36,230 nt of DNA, taken from contig CAZGKE010000020.1 in assembly GCA_964526035.1 (NCBI GenBank), positions 1 through 36,230 of the forward strand. The letters run 5' to 3'. This stretch comes from DAOMOD01 sp964526035 (GTDB lineage: Bacteria; Pseudomonadota; Gammaproteobacteria; Xanthomonadales; BPKI01). The translations under genes were made by a program, and so were the position numbers. Positions 24,328 through 32,408 of the stretch are shown here, piece after piece (the first letter of the stretch is position 1; each line of letters begins with the position of its first letter). The notes under the pieces are model-generated. The model worked only from the letters and a program-made list of their open reading frames with translations. It made no database searches and was not told where the DNA came from.

Positions 24328-25584
24328 ATGAACATCGACATCGGGCGCGTATGCGCGCCCATCCTGCTGCTGTTGGCAGTGCTGCTGCTGGCCGCCTGCA
24401 GCCGTGGGGAACACGCTGATTCCGCTGGCGTTGCGCCGGCTGAAGAAACTGCGCTGGAACACGCGCGCAAGCATCTGGACGCGACCTACGTGTGCCCGAT
24501 GCATCCGCAGATCGTGCGCGATGAACCCGGCAACTGCCCGATATGCGGCATGGCTCTGGTGCGCCGCGATCCGCAGCGCAGCGATGCTGCCGCGAGTGCG
24601 CCGGTCGTCGAGGTGGATGGACGGATGCGCCAGGCGCTGGCTGTGCGCACCAGCACGGTCGCGCGCAGAGAGATCGCCGTCACGGCGCGCGTCCCCGCGC
24701 AGGTCATCGTCGACGAGAACCGCATATCGCACGTGCATGCGCGTGTGCGCGGCTGGGTGGAGACGCTGGCGGTACACGCGGTGGGCGAGCGTGTCAGCCA
24801 GGACCAGGTTCTGCTGGAGATCTATTCCCCGGAGCTGGTGGCCGCACAGGAGGATTTCCTGATCGCGGTCCGGCAGGGTGGGCGGGATTCTCCGTCGCAG
24901 CGCGCCGCTTCGGTGCGCCTGCGCACGATGGGTGTCGATGACCGCTTCATTGCCGCGCTGGCGGAACGCGGCACCTCCCTGCAGCGCGTTCCGCTGCGCG
25001 CGCCGCGCGCGGGCGTGGTGACCGAACTGAACGCGCGTCACGGGATGTACGTCGAGCCGCTCACTGATGTAGTCGAAGTCACCGACCTCGACCAGGTGTG
25101 GATCCGCGCCGATCTGTTTCCCGAACAGATCGACCGGCTGGGCGACGAGATCTTCGGCGCCTTCAGCATTGCCGGCGTGCCCGACCGGGTATGGCGCGGC
25201 AAGGCCGACTATGTCTATCCGGAGATCGATGCACTCACCCAGACCGTGCATGTGCGTTTCCCGGTGCCCAATCTCCAGGGGCATCTCAAGGTGGGCGTGT
25301 TCATGGACGGCACCGTGCGCGGTGCATCGCGCGAGAACGTGCTGGCGATTCCCAGCGAAGCACTGATCCGCACCGCCGACGGCGACCGCGTGGTGGTGGA
25401 GGAGTCCGACGGCCACTTTCGTCCGGTCGAGGTCCACACAGGCCACAGCGCCGAAGGCTGGACCGAGATCCTGCACGGCGTGCAGGAAGGCCAAAGCGTG
25501 GTAGTGAACGCGCAGTTCCTGCTCGATGCCGAAAGCGCGCTGCGCGCGGGGCTGGATCGGCTGGGGGGTGGGCATGAGCATTGA
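24328..25584 (+). CDS. CusB-type RND periplasmic adaptor with heavy-metal-binding domain
   Basis: A 418-residue membrane fusion protein that should link the inner-membrane pump to an outer membrane channel and deliver Cu(I)/Ag(I). A lipobox LLLAAC (C24) suggests an inner membrane lipoprotein. Residues 54-80 hold the heavy-metal-binding domain YVCPMHPQIVRDEPGNCPICGMALV with C56, C70 and C73, followed by lipoyl/beta-barrel domains (VRGWVETLAVHAVGERV, LRAPRAGVVTEL). Starts at 24328 with GGAG six bases before. 231 bases separate it from cusA. No outer membrane partner gene (cusC) is present in the window. Confidence 0.92.
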   Translation: MNIDIGRVCAPILLLLAVLLLAACSRGEHADSAGVAPAEETALEHARKHLDATYVCPMHPQIVRDEPGNCPICGMALVRRDPQRSDAAASAPVVEVDGRMRQALAVRTSTVARREIAVTARVPAQVIVDENRISHVHARVRGWVETLAVHAVGERVSQDQVLLEIYSPELVAAQEDFLIAVRQGGRDSPSQRAASVRLRTMGVDDRFIAALAERGTSLQRVPLRAPRAGVVTELNARHGMYVEPLTDVVEVTDLDQVWIRADLFPEQIDRLGDEIFGAFSIAGVPDRVWRGKADYVYPEIDALTQTVHVRFPVPNLQGHLKVGVFMDGTVRGASRENVLAIPSEALIRTADGDRVVVEESDGHFRPVEVHTGHSAEGWTEILHGVQEGQSVVVNAQFLLDAESALRAGLDRLGGGHEH

Positions 25585-25588
25585 AACA

Positions 25589-25803
25589 GGGAGCAGGGAG
25601 CGGGGAGCGGGGAGCGGGGGTTGTGCCCGCCGCCCTGTAGGAGCGCACTCGTGCGCGACCGTCCCTTCGCTTCGATCCCGTGCAGGTGTCGGGGCTGAGG
25701 CCCCACCCACAAAGCGACGCCTGGTTTCTCTGGTCACCGGCTCCGGATTCCCGATCGCATTCGTTTCCCTGCTCCCTGCTCCCTGCTCCCCACTCCCCGG
25801 CGA
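25589..25803. repeat. Inverted G-rich tracts flanking two REPs between cusB and cusA
   Basis: A G-run tract with AGC spacers (25589-25620) has at least five GGG+ runs on the plus strand. Near-complementary C-rich units (25768-25803) give GGG runs on the minus strand. Both match the G-quadruplex pattern and could pair with each other. Between them lie a REP (GCGCAC 25643-25648 with GTGCGC 25651-25656) and a second hairpin (GGGGC 25691-25695 with GCCCC 25700-25704). It looks like an inserted repeat block. Confidence 0.8.
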
Positions 25804-25815
25804 AGGCCCCGCGCC

Positions 25816-28800
25816 ATGATCGCCTCCATCATTCGCGGGTCGATGGCGCAGCGCGGGCTGGTGCTGATGTTGAGCGTAATCCTGTCGCTGCTGGCGCTGT
25901 CGGCGGTGCGCACGCTGCCGGTGGATGCAATTCCGGATCTGTCCGATGTGCAGGTCACGGTGCGCACCGCCTGGCCGGGGCAGGCACCGCAGGTCATCGA
26001 AGACCAGATCACCTATCCGCTGACCACGCGCATGCTGGCGGTGCCGGGCGCCAGCCACGTGCGCGGGTTTTCCATGTATGGCGATTCCTTCGTCTACGTG
26101 CTTTTCGAGGACGGTACGGACCCCTACTGGGCGCGCTCGCGCGTGCTGGAATACCTGACCCAGGCACGTGGCGAACTGCCGTCAGGCGTGGAGCCGGTGC
26201 TGGGGCCGGACGCCAGCGGGGTAGGCTGGGTCTACCAGTACGCCCTGGTCGACCGCAGCGGTCGCCACGGCCTGGAGGAGCTCACCGAGCTGCAGGACTG
26301 GTTCCTGCGCTTCGAGCTGCAGGCCTTGCCCGGCGTGTCCGAGGTGGCGCGCGTCGGCGGCATGGTGCGCCAGTACCAGGCCATCGTCGATCCGCTGAAG
26401 CTGCGTCAGTTCAACGTGCCCTTCGACCGGGTGATGGAAATGCTGCGCGGCGCCAGCACCGAATCCGGAGGCGGCATCATCGAGATGGGCGAGGCCGAGT
26501 ATGCGGTGCGTGGCATCGGCTACATCGCCGATCTCGATGATCTGCGCCAGGCGCCGACCGGTGTCTACCACAACAACGCCGCGGTGCTGCTCGGCGATAT
26601 CGCCGAGATCCGCTTCGGCCCGGCGCCGCGTCAGGGTATTGCCGACCTCAACGGCGAGGGCGAAGTCGTCGGCGGCATCGTGGTGATGCGCGACGGGCAG
26701 AATGCACGCGACGTGATCGATGCCGTGCAGCGCCGCCTCGACCAGCTTGCCGGCGGCCTGCCCGAAGGCGTGGAGATCGTCACCGTCTACGACCGCTCGG
26801 CGCTGATCGACCGCGCGGTGTCGCACCTGTCGCGCAAGCTGGTCGAGGAGATGCTGGTGGTGGCGCTGGTGTGCATCGTGTTCCTCGGCCACTTCCGTTC
26901 AGCGCTGGTCGCCATCGTGCTGCTGCCGCTTGGCGTGCTGGCGGCGCTGGCCATCATGCGCGTGCAGGGCATCAACGCCCACATCATGTCGCTCGGCGGC
27001 ATCGCCATCGCCATTGGCGCCATGGTCGACGCCGCCATCGTGATGACCGAGAACGCGCACAAACACCTGGAACGCCTGCGCGCGGCCGACGGAAAGACGC
27101 CGGAGGGCGAGGCGCGACTGCGTGCCATCGCCGAAGCCGCCGTGGAGGTCGGCCCGGCGGTGTTCTTCTCGCTGCTGATCATCGCCCTGAGCTTTCTGCC
27201 GGTATTCATGCTCGAGGCACAGGAGGGCCGCATGTTCGCGCCGCTGGCCTGGACCAAGACCTGGGCGATGGTCGCCGCGGCGGTGCTGGCGGTGACGCTG
27301 GGGCCGGTGTTGATGGCCTTCCTGATCCGTGGGCGCATTCGCGGCGAGCACGAGCAGCCGCTGTCGCGCTTCATGATCTGGGCGTACCGGCCCTTCCTGC
27401 GTGGCGCGCTGCGTTTTCCGGTGCTGACGCTGCTGTTCGCGGTGGTCGTCGGAGTGGTGACCGTGTTGCCGCTGAAGCAGCTCGGCAGCGAGTTCATGCC
27501 GGAGCTGGAAGAGGGCGACCTGATGTACATGCCGACCACGCTCCCCGGCCTGTCGCCGGGCAAGGCGCAGGAGCTGCTGCAGCAGACCAGTCGCCTTATC
27601 AAGGAACTTCCCGAGGTGGAGACCGTGTTTGGCAAGATCGGTCGCGCCGACAGCGCCACCGATCCGGCACCCTTGACCATGATCGAGTCCACCATCCGCC
27701 TCAAGCCCGAATCCGAATGGCGGTCCGGCCTGCGCATGGACGACCTGATCGCGGAACTCGAGGAACGGGTGCGGGTGCCGGGCCTCACCAACGCCTGGGT
27801 GCAGCCGATCCGCACGCGCATCGACATGCAGACCACCGGCATTCGCACGCCGCTCGGCGTGCGTCTGTCTGGCGACGACCTCGACACCCTGACGCGCCTG
27901 GCCGAACGCATCGAGGCGATCCTCGCCGAGCTGCCCGGCACCCGATCCGCTTTCGCCGACCGCGCGGCCGACGGTCGCTATCTGGAGATCGCCCCGCGTC
28001 GTGGTGAACTGGCGCGCTACGGCATCGAGATGGCGCAGTTCATGGATTGGATCGCCGGCGCCATCGGCGGTGAGGCGCTGGCCACCGCCGTGGATGGACG
28101 CAGACGCTTCGCGATCACCCTGCGCCTGCCGCAGTCATTCCGCGACAGCCCCGAAGCGCTGGCCGATCTCGGTTTCGCCACGCCTTCAGGTGTGCAGGTA
28201 CCGATGTCGCGGCTGGCCGAGATCAACATCGTGCGCGGCCCGGCGATGATCCGCAGTGAGGACGCGCGCCTGGCCGGTTTCGTCTTTGTCGACGTCGAGG
28301 GCAGCGACCTGCTCGGCTACATCGAGCGCGCCGAGCGGGCTCTCGCCGACGGGCTCGAACTGCCGCCCGGCTACGGCTTCGCCTGGACCGGTCAGTACCA
28401 GTATCTGACGCGCGCCGCCGAGCGCCTCAAGGTAGCGGTGCCGGCGACGCTGGCGATCATTCTGGTGTTGCTGTGGTTCGTGTTCCGGCGCTGGGGCGAG
28501 GCGCTCATCGTGATGCTCACCGTGCCGCTGTCGCTGGTCGGCGGGGTGTGGCTGTTGTGGATGCTCGACTACAACCTGTCGGTCGCGGTGCTGGTCGGCT
28601 TCATCGCGCTTGCAGGCGTCGCCGCCGAGTTCGGCGTGGTGATGCTGCTGTACCTGGAACGCGCCGTGGCGCGCGCGCGCGAAGACGGCCAGCTCAACAC
28701 GCGCGCTGACCTGGATGCGGCGCTGGAGGAAGGCGCGGTGATGCGAGTGCGCCCCAAAGCCATGACCGTCATCACCATCCTCGCCGGCCTCGCTCCGATC

Positions 28801-28938
28801 ATGCTCGCCGACGGCGCCGGTGCCGCCACCATGCAGCGCATCGCCGCGCCGATGATCGGCGGCATGATCTCGGCGCCGTTGTTGAGTTTGCTGGTGATAC
28901 CGGCGGTGTATCAAATCTGGTTGCGGCGGCGCATGTGA
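25816..28938 (+). CDS. CusA-type copper/silver RND efflux pump
   Basis: A 1040-residue heavy-metal RND transporter (CzcA/CusA) that expels ions across the envelope using the proton gradient. It has twelve-helix RND topology with two periplasmic loops; the TM4 proton-relay motif GAMVDAAIVMTENAHK contains D405. Three methionines align with the E. coli CusA Cu(I)/Ag(I) site: M572 (LMYMPTTLPG), M622 (PLTMIEST) and M671 (RIDMQTTG), one residue off the E. coli numbers 573, 623 and 672, so monovalent copper/silver is preferred over Zn/Co/Ni. Preceded by cusB. No metal-response regulator is seen nearby. Confidence 0.95.
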   Translation: MIASIIRGSMAQRGLVLMLSVILSLLALSAVRTLPVDAIPDLSDVQVTVRTAWPGQAPQVIEDQITYPLTTRMLAVPGASHVRGFSMYGDSFVYVLFEDGTDPYWARSRVLEYLTQARGELPSGVEPVLGPDASGVGWVYQYALVDRSGRHGLEELTELQDWFLRFELQALPGVSEVARVGGMVRQYQAIVDPLKLRQFNVPFDRVMEMLRGASTESGGGIIEMGEAEYAVRGIGYIADLDDLRQAPTGVYHNNAAVLLGDIAEIRFGPAPRQGIADLNGEGEVVGGIVVMRDGQNARDVIDAVQRRLDQLAGGLPEGVEIVTVYDRSALIDRAVSHLSRKLVEEMLVVALVCIVFLGHFRSALVAIVLLPLGVLAALAIMRVQGINAHIMSLGGIAIAIGAMVDAAIVMTENAHKHLERLRAADGKTPEGEARLRAIAEAAVEVGPAVFFSLLIIALSFLPVFMLEAQEGRMFAPLAWTKTWAMVAAAVLAVTLGPVLMAFLIRGRIRGEHEQPLSRFMIWAYRPFLRGALRFPVLTLLFAVVVGVVTVLPLKQLGSEFMPELEEGDLMYMPTTLPGLSPGKAQELLQQTSRLIKELPEVETVFGKIGRADSATDPAPLTMIESTIRLKPESEWRSGLRMDDLIAELEERVRVPGLTNAWVQPIRTRIDMQTTGIRTPLGVRLSGDDLDTLTRLAERIEAILAELPGTRSAFADRAADGRYLEIAPRRGELARYGIEMAQFMDWIAGAIGGEALATAVDGRRRFAITLRLPQSFRDSPEALADLGFATPSGVQVPMSRLAEINIVRGPAMIRSEDARLAGFVFVDVEGSDLLGYIERAERALADGLELPPGYGFAWTGQYQYLTRAAERLKVAVPATLAIILVLLWFVFRRWGEALIVMLTVPLSLVGGVWLLWMLDYNLSVAVLVGFIALAGVAAEFGVVMLLYLERAVARAREDGQLNTRADLDAALEEGAVMRVRPKAMTVITILAGLAPIMLADGAGAATMQRIAAPMIGGMISAPLLSLLVIPAVYQIWLRRRM

Positions 28939-28948
28939 TGCGTCGCCT

Positions 28949-28975
28949 GGAGGCCGGGTCACATGGCCCGGCTCC
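28949..28975 (+). terminator. Hairpin after cusA
   Basis: GCCGGG 28953-28958 pairs with CCCGGC 28967-28972, with partial outer pairing. It begins 10 bases past the cusA stop. It resembles a SMAG/REP hairpin and may end the cus transcript. Confidence 0.5.
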
Positions 28976-28984
28976 TTGCAATCC

Positions 28985-29260
28985 CTGTAGGAGCGCACCC
29001 GTGCGCGACCGCGGAGATTCGTTTCTCCTCGGTTGAGGTTTCGTCCACCTGGCGGCGGTTGTTCGTTGTGTCATCCCTGACAGGGTTTCGTCCGCCTCCC
29101 GGCGGCCGAGTCACTTCTCTTGGCTCGTGCCTTGTGTAGGAGCTGCGAAAGCTGCGACCGCGGAGATTCGCATACCCTCTACCGAGGAATAGCGAACCCC
29201 CACCGTCGCGCACGGGGACGCTCCTGCACGCTGCGGCGAGCAGGAAGAAGTATCTGGGCC
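28985..29260. repeat. Compound REP repeat cluster before rsxE
   Basis: Within the 371-base gap are a REP (GCGCAC 28993-28998 with GTGCGC 29001-29006), a block with GGTTTCGTCC and GTTTCGTCCG that is the reverse complement of the repeat at 70-240, a second degenerate REP at 29134-29170, and an inverted REP near 29203-29228. The segment around 29088-29120 mirrors 50-80. Apart from the promoter at the end, nothing else is visible. Confidence 0.75.
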
Positions 29261-29296
29261 GCCGTCAGGCGGACAACACATCGATCCTTCGCCCCC

Positions 29297-29302
29297 TACA
29301 AT
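29297..29302 (+). promoter_or_regulatory. -10-like element of rsxE giving a leaderless transcript
   Basis: TACAAT matches the sigma-70 -10 at five of six bases and ends seven bases before the rsxE ATG, with no Shine-Dalgarno present. Transcription would start at or next to the ATG. The -35 is weak. Confidence 0.45.
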
Positions 29303-29309
29303 ACCCACC

Positions 29310-29984
29310 ATGCGCGCCGCCACCGATCCCGTGAAGATTGCCCGCGAGGGCCTGTGGGAGAACAACCCTGGACTGCGTCAGCTGCTGGGCCTTTGCCCGC
29401 TGCTGGCGATCAGCAACACCGCGACCAATGCGCTGGGGCTGGGTATCGCCACCATCTTCGTGCTTGCCTTCAGCAATCTTGTCGTGTCGCTGGGGCGGCC
29501 GTTCCTGCGGCCGGAGATCCGCATTCCGTTCTTCGTGCTGGTGATCGCCTCGGCGGTGACGGCTGTGGAGCTGCTGATGAACGCGTTCGTGCATGACCTG
29601 TATCGCGTGCTCGGCCTGTTCATTCCGCTGATCGTCACCAACTGCATGATTCTCGGCCGCGCCGAGGCCTACGCATCGCGGCAGCCGCCGCTGGCCGCGA
29701 CGCTGGACGGTGTGTTCATGGGCTTCGGGTTCCTCTGGGCGCTGCTGGCGATCGGCGGGCTGCGCGAGATCTGGGGGCAGGGCACGCTGTTCGCCCACGC
29801 CGGGCAGCTGTTCGGGCCGGGCTTCGCTTGGCTTGAGTTCACCCTGATACCGGGCTACCGCGGATTCCTGCTCGCCATTCTTCCGGCCGGGGCCTTCTTC
29901 GTGCTCGCGCTGCTGGTGGCGATGAAGCAGTGGATCGATCTGCGTTTCGCCGCGCGTATGGTCCCACGCGAGGCGGCGGCGTGA
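29310..29984 (+). CDS. Electron transport complex subunit RsxE/RnfE
   Basis: A 224-residue integral membrane protein with about six helices. The family segments NPGLRQLLGLCPLLAISNTATNALGLG and the conserved FIPLIVTNCMILGRAEAYAS are visible. RsxE is one subunit of the Rnf/Rsx complex that couples ferredoxin/NADH redox to ion flow and, in E. coli, reduces SoxR. Here the usual upstream partners rsxABCDG are missing and cusA with repeats lies there. It overlaps nth as GTGA. A leaderless start is likely. Confidence 0.92.
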   Translation: MRAATDPVKIAREGLWENNPGLRQLLGLCPLLAISNTATNALGLGIATIFVLAFSNLVVSLGRPFLRPEIRIPFFVLVIASAVTAVELLMNAFVHDLYRVLGLFIPLIVTNCMILGRAEAYASRQPPLAATLDGVFMGFGFLWALLAIGGLREIWGQGTLFAHAGQLFGPGFAWLEFTLIPGYRGFLLAILPAGAFFVLALLVAMKQWIDLRFAARMVPREAAA

Positions 29985-30628
29985 ATCGCGAGAAGCGGAC
30001 TGAAATCTTCCGTCGACTGCGCGAGATCGACCCCCATCCAACCACCGAACTCGAATACGGCTCGCCGTTTCAACTGCTGGTGGCGGTGATTCTCTCCGCG
30101 CAAGCCACCGACGTCGGCGTCAACAAGGCCACGCGTCGCCTGTTCCCGGTGGCCGGTACACCGCGGGCGATCCTCGAACTCGGAGAAGAGCAGCTCAAGG
30201 GCTACATCAACTCCATCGGGCTGTTCAACGCCAAGGCGAAGAACGTCATCGCCACCTGCCGCATCCTGCTCGAGGCGCATGGTGGCGAGGTGCCGCGTGA
30301 TCGCGAGTCGCTTGAGCAGCTGCCCGGCGTCGGTCGCAAGACCGCCAACGTGGTGCTCAACACTGCGTTCGGCGAGCCCACCATCGCCGTCGACACCCAC
30401 ATCTTCCGCGTGTCGAATCGCACCGGACTGGCACGGGGCAAGACCGTGCTGGCGGTGGAAAAGGGTCTGGAAAAGCACGTGCCGGTCGAATTCAAGCGCG
30501 ACGCGCACCACTGGTTGATTCTTCACGGCCGCTACGTATGCAGGGCGCGCAGGCCGCTGTGCGGGCGCTGTGTCATCCGGTCTCTGTGCGAGTACCGGGA
30601 CAAAGAGGGACTTCTCGACGAAGGGTGA
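29981..30628 (+). CDS. Endonuclease III (Nth)
   Basis: A 215-residue DNA glycosylase/AP lyase that removes oxidised pyrimidines. The helix-hairpin-helix motif LPGVGRKTANVV contains the catalytic lysine K120, and D138 in VDTH is the second catalytic residue; both have E. coli numbering. The [4Fe-4S] cluster ligands are C187, C194, C197 and C203 (C-x6-C-x2-C-x5-C). It starts at the GTG at 29981, overlapping the rsxE stop by three bases; the frame is open upstream but would lie inside rsxE. The rsxE-nth pairing is conserved in many gammaproteobacteria. Confidence 0.97.
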   Translation: MNREKRTEIFRRLREIDPHPTTELEYGSPFQLLVAVILSAQATDVGVNKATRRLFPVAGTPRAILELGEEQLKGYINSIGLFNAKAKNVIATCRILLEAHGGEVPRDRESLEQLPGVGRKTANVVLNTAFGEPTIAVDTHIFRVSNRTGLARGKTVLAVEKGLEKHVPVEFKRDAHHWLILHGRYVCRARRPLCGRCVIRSLCEYRDKEGLLDEG

Positions 30629-30631
30629 AGG

Positions 30632-30660
30632 CTGACACAGAAATGTCATGGTTCTGTAAC
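30632..30660 (+). promoter_or_regulatory. Tandem Pho box (PhoB-binding site)
   Basis: Three 7-base units at 11-base spacing: CTGACAC 30632-30638, ATGTCAT 30643-30649 and CTGTAAC 30654-30660, separated by four-base spacers. The last two match CTGTCAT/CTGTAAY closely. The site lies 32 bases before the porin ATG. PhoB binding would activate transcription under phosphate limitation. Confidence 0.75.
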
Positions 30661-30692
30661 ATTCGCGCACCTCTCGCGCTGCGTCCGACTTC

Positions 30693-31748
30693 ATGTCGTT
30701 CTCTCCATTGCCGCTCCTGCTGCTTCTGGCGCCGATGGCATCCGGTGCGGCTACCGGCGATGAATCGCCATGGAAGTTTCGCCCGACCCTGCTGCTGCAG
30801 TACGACTTGGTGCATGCCGACAGCGACACCGTCGACGGTTGGCGACGCCTGCGCCCGGGACTCGATCTACGTCGCGACGACGCGCGACTTCGTCTGGAAT
30901 ACGACACCGAGGGCAAGCGCTGGACGCATGCCTGGGTGGAGGTTGCGGCCGGCAGCGGCCGACGGTTGCGCATCGGGCAGTTCAAGCCGCCGGCGGGACT
31001 CGAAGAGCTCAGCTCGGGGCATCTGCAGATGTTCATGGAACGCAGCGCCAGCCGCACGCTGGCCTCGGCAGGGCGGCGTCTCGGTGTCCAGCTTGACAGC
31101 GACTTCGGCCCCTTCTCGGCTCAACTCATGCTGGGCGGAAAATCCGTGGACCGCGCGCCTGCCGGGCGCCTGTTCGCGGCGCGAATGTTTCGACAATCAT
31201 CGACGCGCCATCTTGGCGTCTCCGCATCCAGAGAGTTTCCGCAGGGCAGCAGTAGACGACTGCTGTTTCGTCCCGAGATCAGCCTGATCTCGGGCGGCAC
31301 CCTGGATACCGGCAGCGTGGACGGTGTTCGCCACGTTGATCGAGCCGGCCTCGAAACGGTCTGGCTGAATGGCACCTGGAGCTTCTTCGGCGAGGCGCTC
31401 TGGGCCCGCCTGCATCGTACGCAGGCGACGGATATCGAGGGTGGCGGCGGCCATGTCAGCGTGTCGTGGACGCCGGGTGGACCCGGGCGTAGCCTGCGCC
31501 AGGGAATGCTGCAGGCGCCGCGCGCGGATTCGGCGGTTGTCTGGGAGTTCGGTGTGCGCTTGGCGCACGCCGATCTTGATCTGCCGGGTGATGTCGACGG
31601 CCACAGCGATTCGATCACCTTCGGCGTCAATGCCTGGCTTCCGGGGGGTGGGTCGATTGCCCTGAACCAGGTTCGCAGCCGCACGGGAGCGTCCGGCGAC
31701 CGGCACCGCCGCAGCATGACGGGACTGCGCCTGAGCTGGTGGTTCTGA
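30693..31748 (+). CDS. Phosphate-selective porin OprO/OprP-like
   Basis: A 351-residue outer membrane protein with a signal peptide (MSFSPLPLLLLLAPMASGAA). It has beta-barrel alternation throughout (RPTLLLQYDLVHADSD at the start, a GQFKPPAGLEELSSG turn typical of OprO/OprP, and TWSFFGEALWARLH) and ends in WWF, the C-terminal aromatic signal for Bam insertion. Such trimeric porins pass phosphate/polyphosphate. The preceding tandem Pho box supports phosphate-starvation control. An in-frame TAA at 30657 excludes any upstream start. No Shine-Dalgarno is obvious. The bufferin genes begin 260 bases downstream. Confidence 0.85.
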   Translation: MSFSPLPLLLLLAPMASGAATGDESPWKFRPTLLLQYDLVHADSDTVDGWRRLRPGLDLRRDDARLRLEYDTEGKRWTHAWVEVAAGSGRRLRIGQFKPPAGLEELSSGHLQMFMERSASRTLASAGRRLGVQLDSDFGPFSAQLMLGGKSVDRAPAGRLFAARMFRQSSTRHLGVSASREFPQGSSRRLLFRPEISLISGGTLDTGSVDGVRHVDRAGLETVWLNGTWSFFGEALWARLHRTQATDIEGGGGHVSVSWTPGGPGRSLRQGMLQAPRADSAVVWEFGVRLAHADLDLPGDVDGHSDSITFGVNAWLPGGGSIALNQVRSRTGASGDRHRRSMTGLRLSWWF

Positions 31749-31915
31749 TCCGAACTGATGCCGCCGTGAAAGCGAATCCCGGCCCGTCCGGTCTGCGAAT
31801 GAGGTAGGACGATGCTGCGCCACGTCTTGAGGCTGGCACATGATCGGCTTACTGTTGCAGCGCTCGTCGGAACGCTCAGATGTCAGCAGGCCTGTCCTGT
31901 GGATCATCCCGGGGT

Positions 31916-31925
31916 TCCGATCGGA
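31916..31925. promoter_or_regulatory. Palindrome in the bufferin leader
   Basis: TCCGATCGGA, a perfect 10-bp palindrome, lies about 80 bases before bufA1, near GGAT-C-ATCC (31901-31909). A hairpin (GCACCG 31935-31940 with CGGTGC 31947-31952) follows. The 31749-32008 spacer has no other clear signal, and I found no convincing promoter or ECF-sigma box. Confidence 0.3.
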
Positions 31926-32008
31926 CGGGAGAGTGCACCGCCTCGCCGGTGCCAAAACAATTCAGGCGGACCCACGGTCCGTCGTCATCCGAGTGGAGAA
32001 CGAACAAC

Positions 32009-32392
32009 ATGTCCAAGAAGATCGCGAAACCCCTGACTCTGGCCATTGGCGCCGCATTCATCGGTTCGATGAGCCTGTCGCCGGCCGCTCTGGCCAGCAC
32101 CTCCTTCGACCTCAATGACCTCGATGCCGGCTACATGCTGGTAGGCGACAAGGGCAAGGAAGGCAAGTGCGGTGAAGGCAAGTGTGGCGAGGACAAGGGC
32201 AAGGAAGGCAAGTGCGGCGAAGGCAAGTGTGGTGAGGACAAGGGTGAGGAAGGCAAGTGCGGCGAGGGCAAGTGCGGTGAAGGCAAGTGCGGTGAGGACA
32301 AGGGTGAGGAAGGCAAGTGCGGTGAAGGAAAGTGTGGCGAAGGCAAGTGCGGTGAGGACAAGGGTGAAGAAGGCAAGTGCGGCGCTGCCTGA
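32009..32392 (+). CDS. Bufferin-1/HvfA-type copper-binding RiPP precursor
   Basis: A 127-residue precursor. Signal peptide MSKKIAKPLTLAIGAAFIGS... cleaved near ALAS (29-30). The stretch FDLNDLDAGYML is the conserved pre-core region of this family. Residues 51-125 carry eleven EGKCG motifs with Cys at 54, 59, 69, 74, 84, 89, 94, 104, 109, 114 and 124, grouped 2-2-3-3-1 by EDKGKE/EDKGEE spacers. In studied relatives (HvfA of Haemophilus, bufferins of Caulobacter) the MNIO/DUF2063 pair turns EGKCG cysteines into oxazolone/thioamide or thiooxazole groups that bind copper. It is followed by both maturases, so the same fate is inferred. GGAG at 31994-31997 precedes the ATG. Confidence 0.92.
   Translation: MSKKIAKPLTLAIGAAFIGSMSLSPAALASTSFDLNDLDAGYMLVGDKGKEGKCGEGKCGEDKGKEGKCGEGKCGEDKGEEGKCGEGKCGEGKCGEDKGEEGKCGEGKCGEGKCGEDKGEEGKCGAA
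32159..32383 (+). repeat. EGKCG-coding tandem repeat
   Basis: The DNA of the eleven EGKCG motifs is a nested tandem repeat: 15-base units grouped by 12-15-base EDKG(K/E) spacers, with few silent differences. Such an array can change length by slippage or unequal exchange, altering the number of copper sites. Confidence 0.85.
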
Positions 32393-32408
32393 TCGAAATG
32401 TTTCTGCC

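Noticed and set aside
23785..26058. 757-residue open frame on the minus strand
   Set aside because: Shadow of the copper operon; contains no signal or motif.
28939..29309. Outer membrane factor (cusC) or other gene after cusA
   Set aside because: The gap contains only repeats; no open frame with a lipobox or TolC-like features was found.
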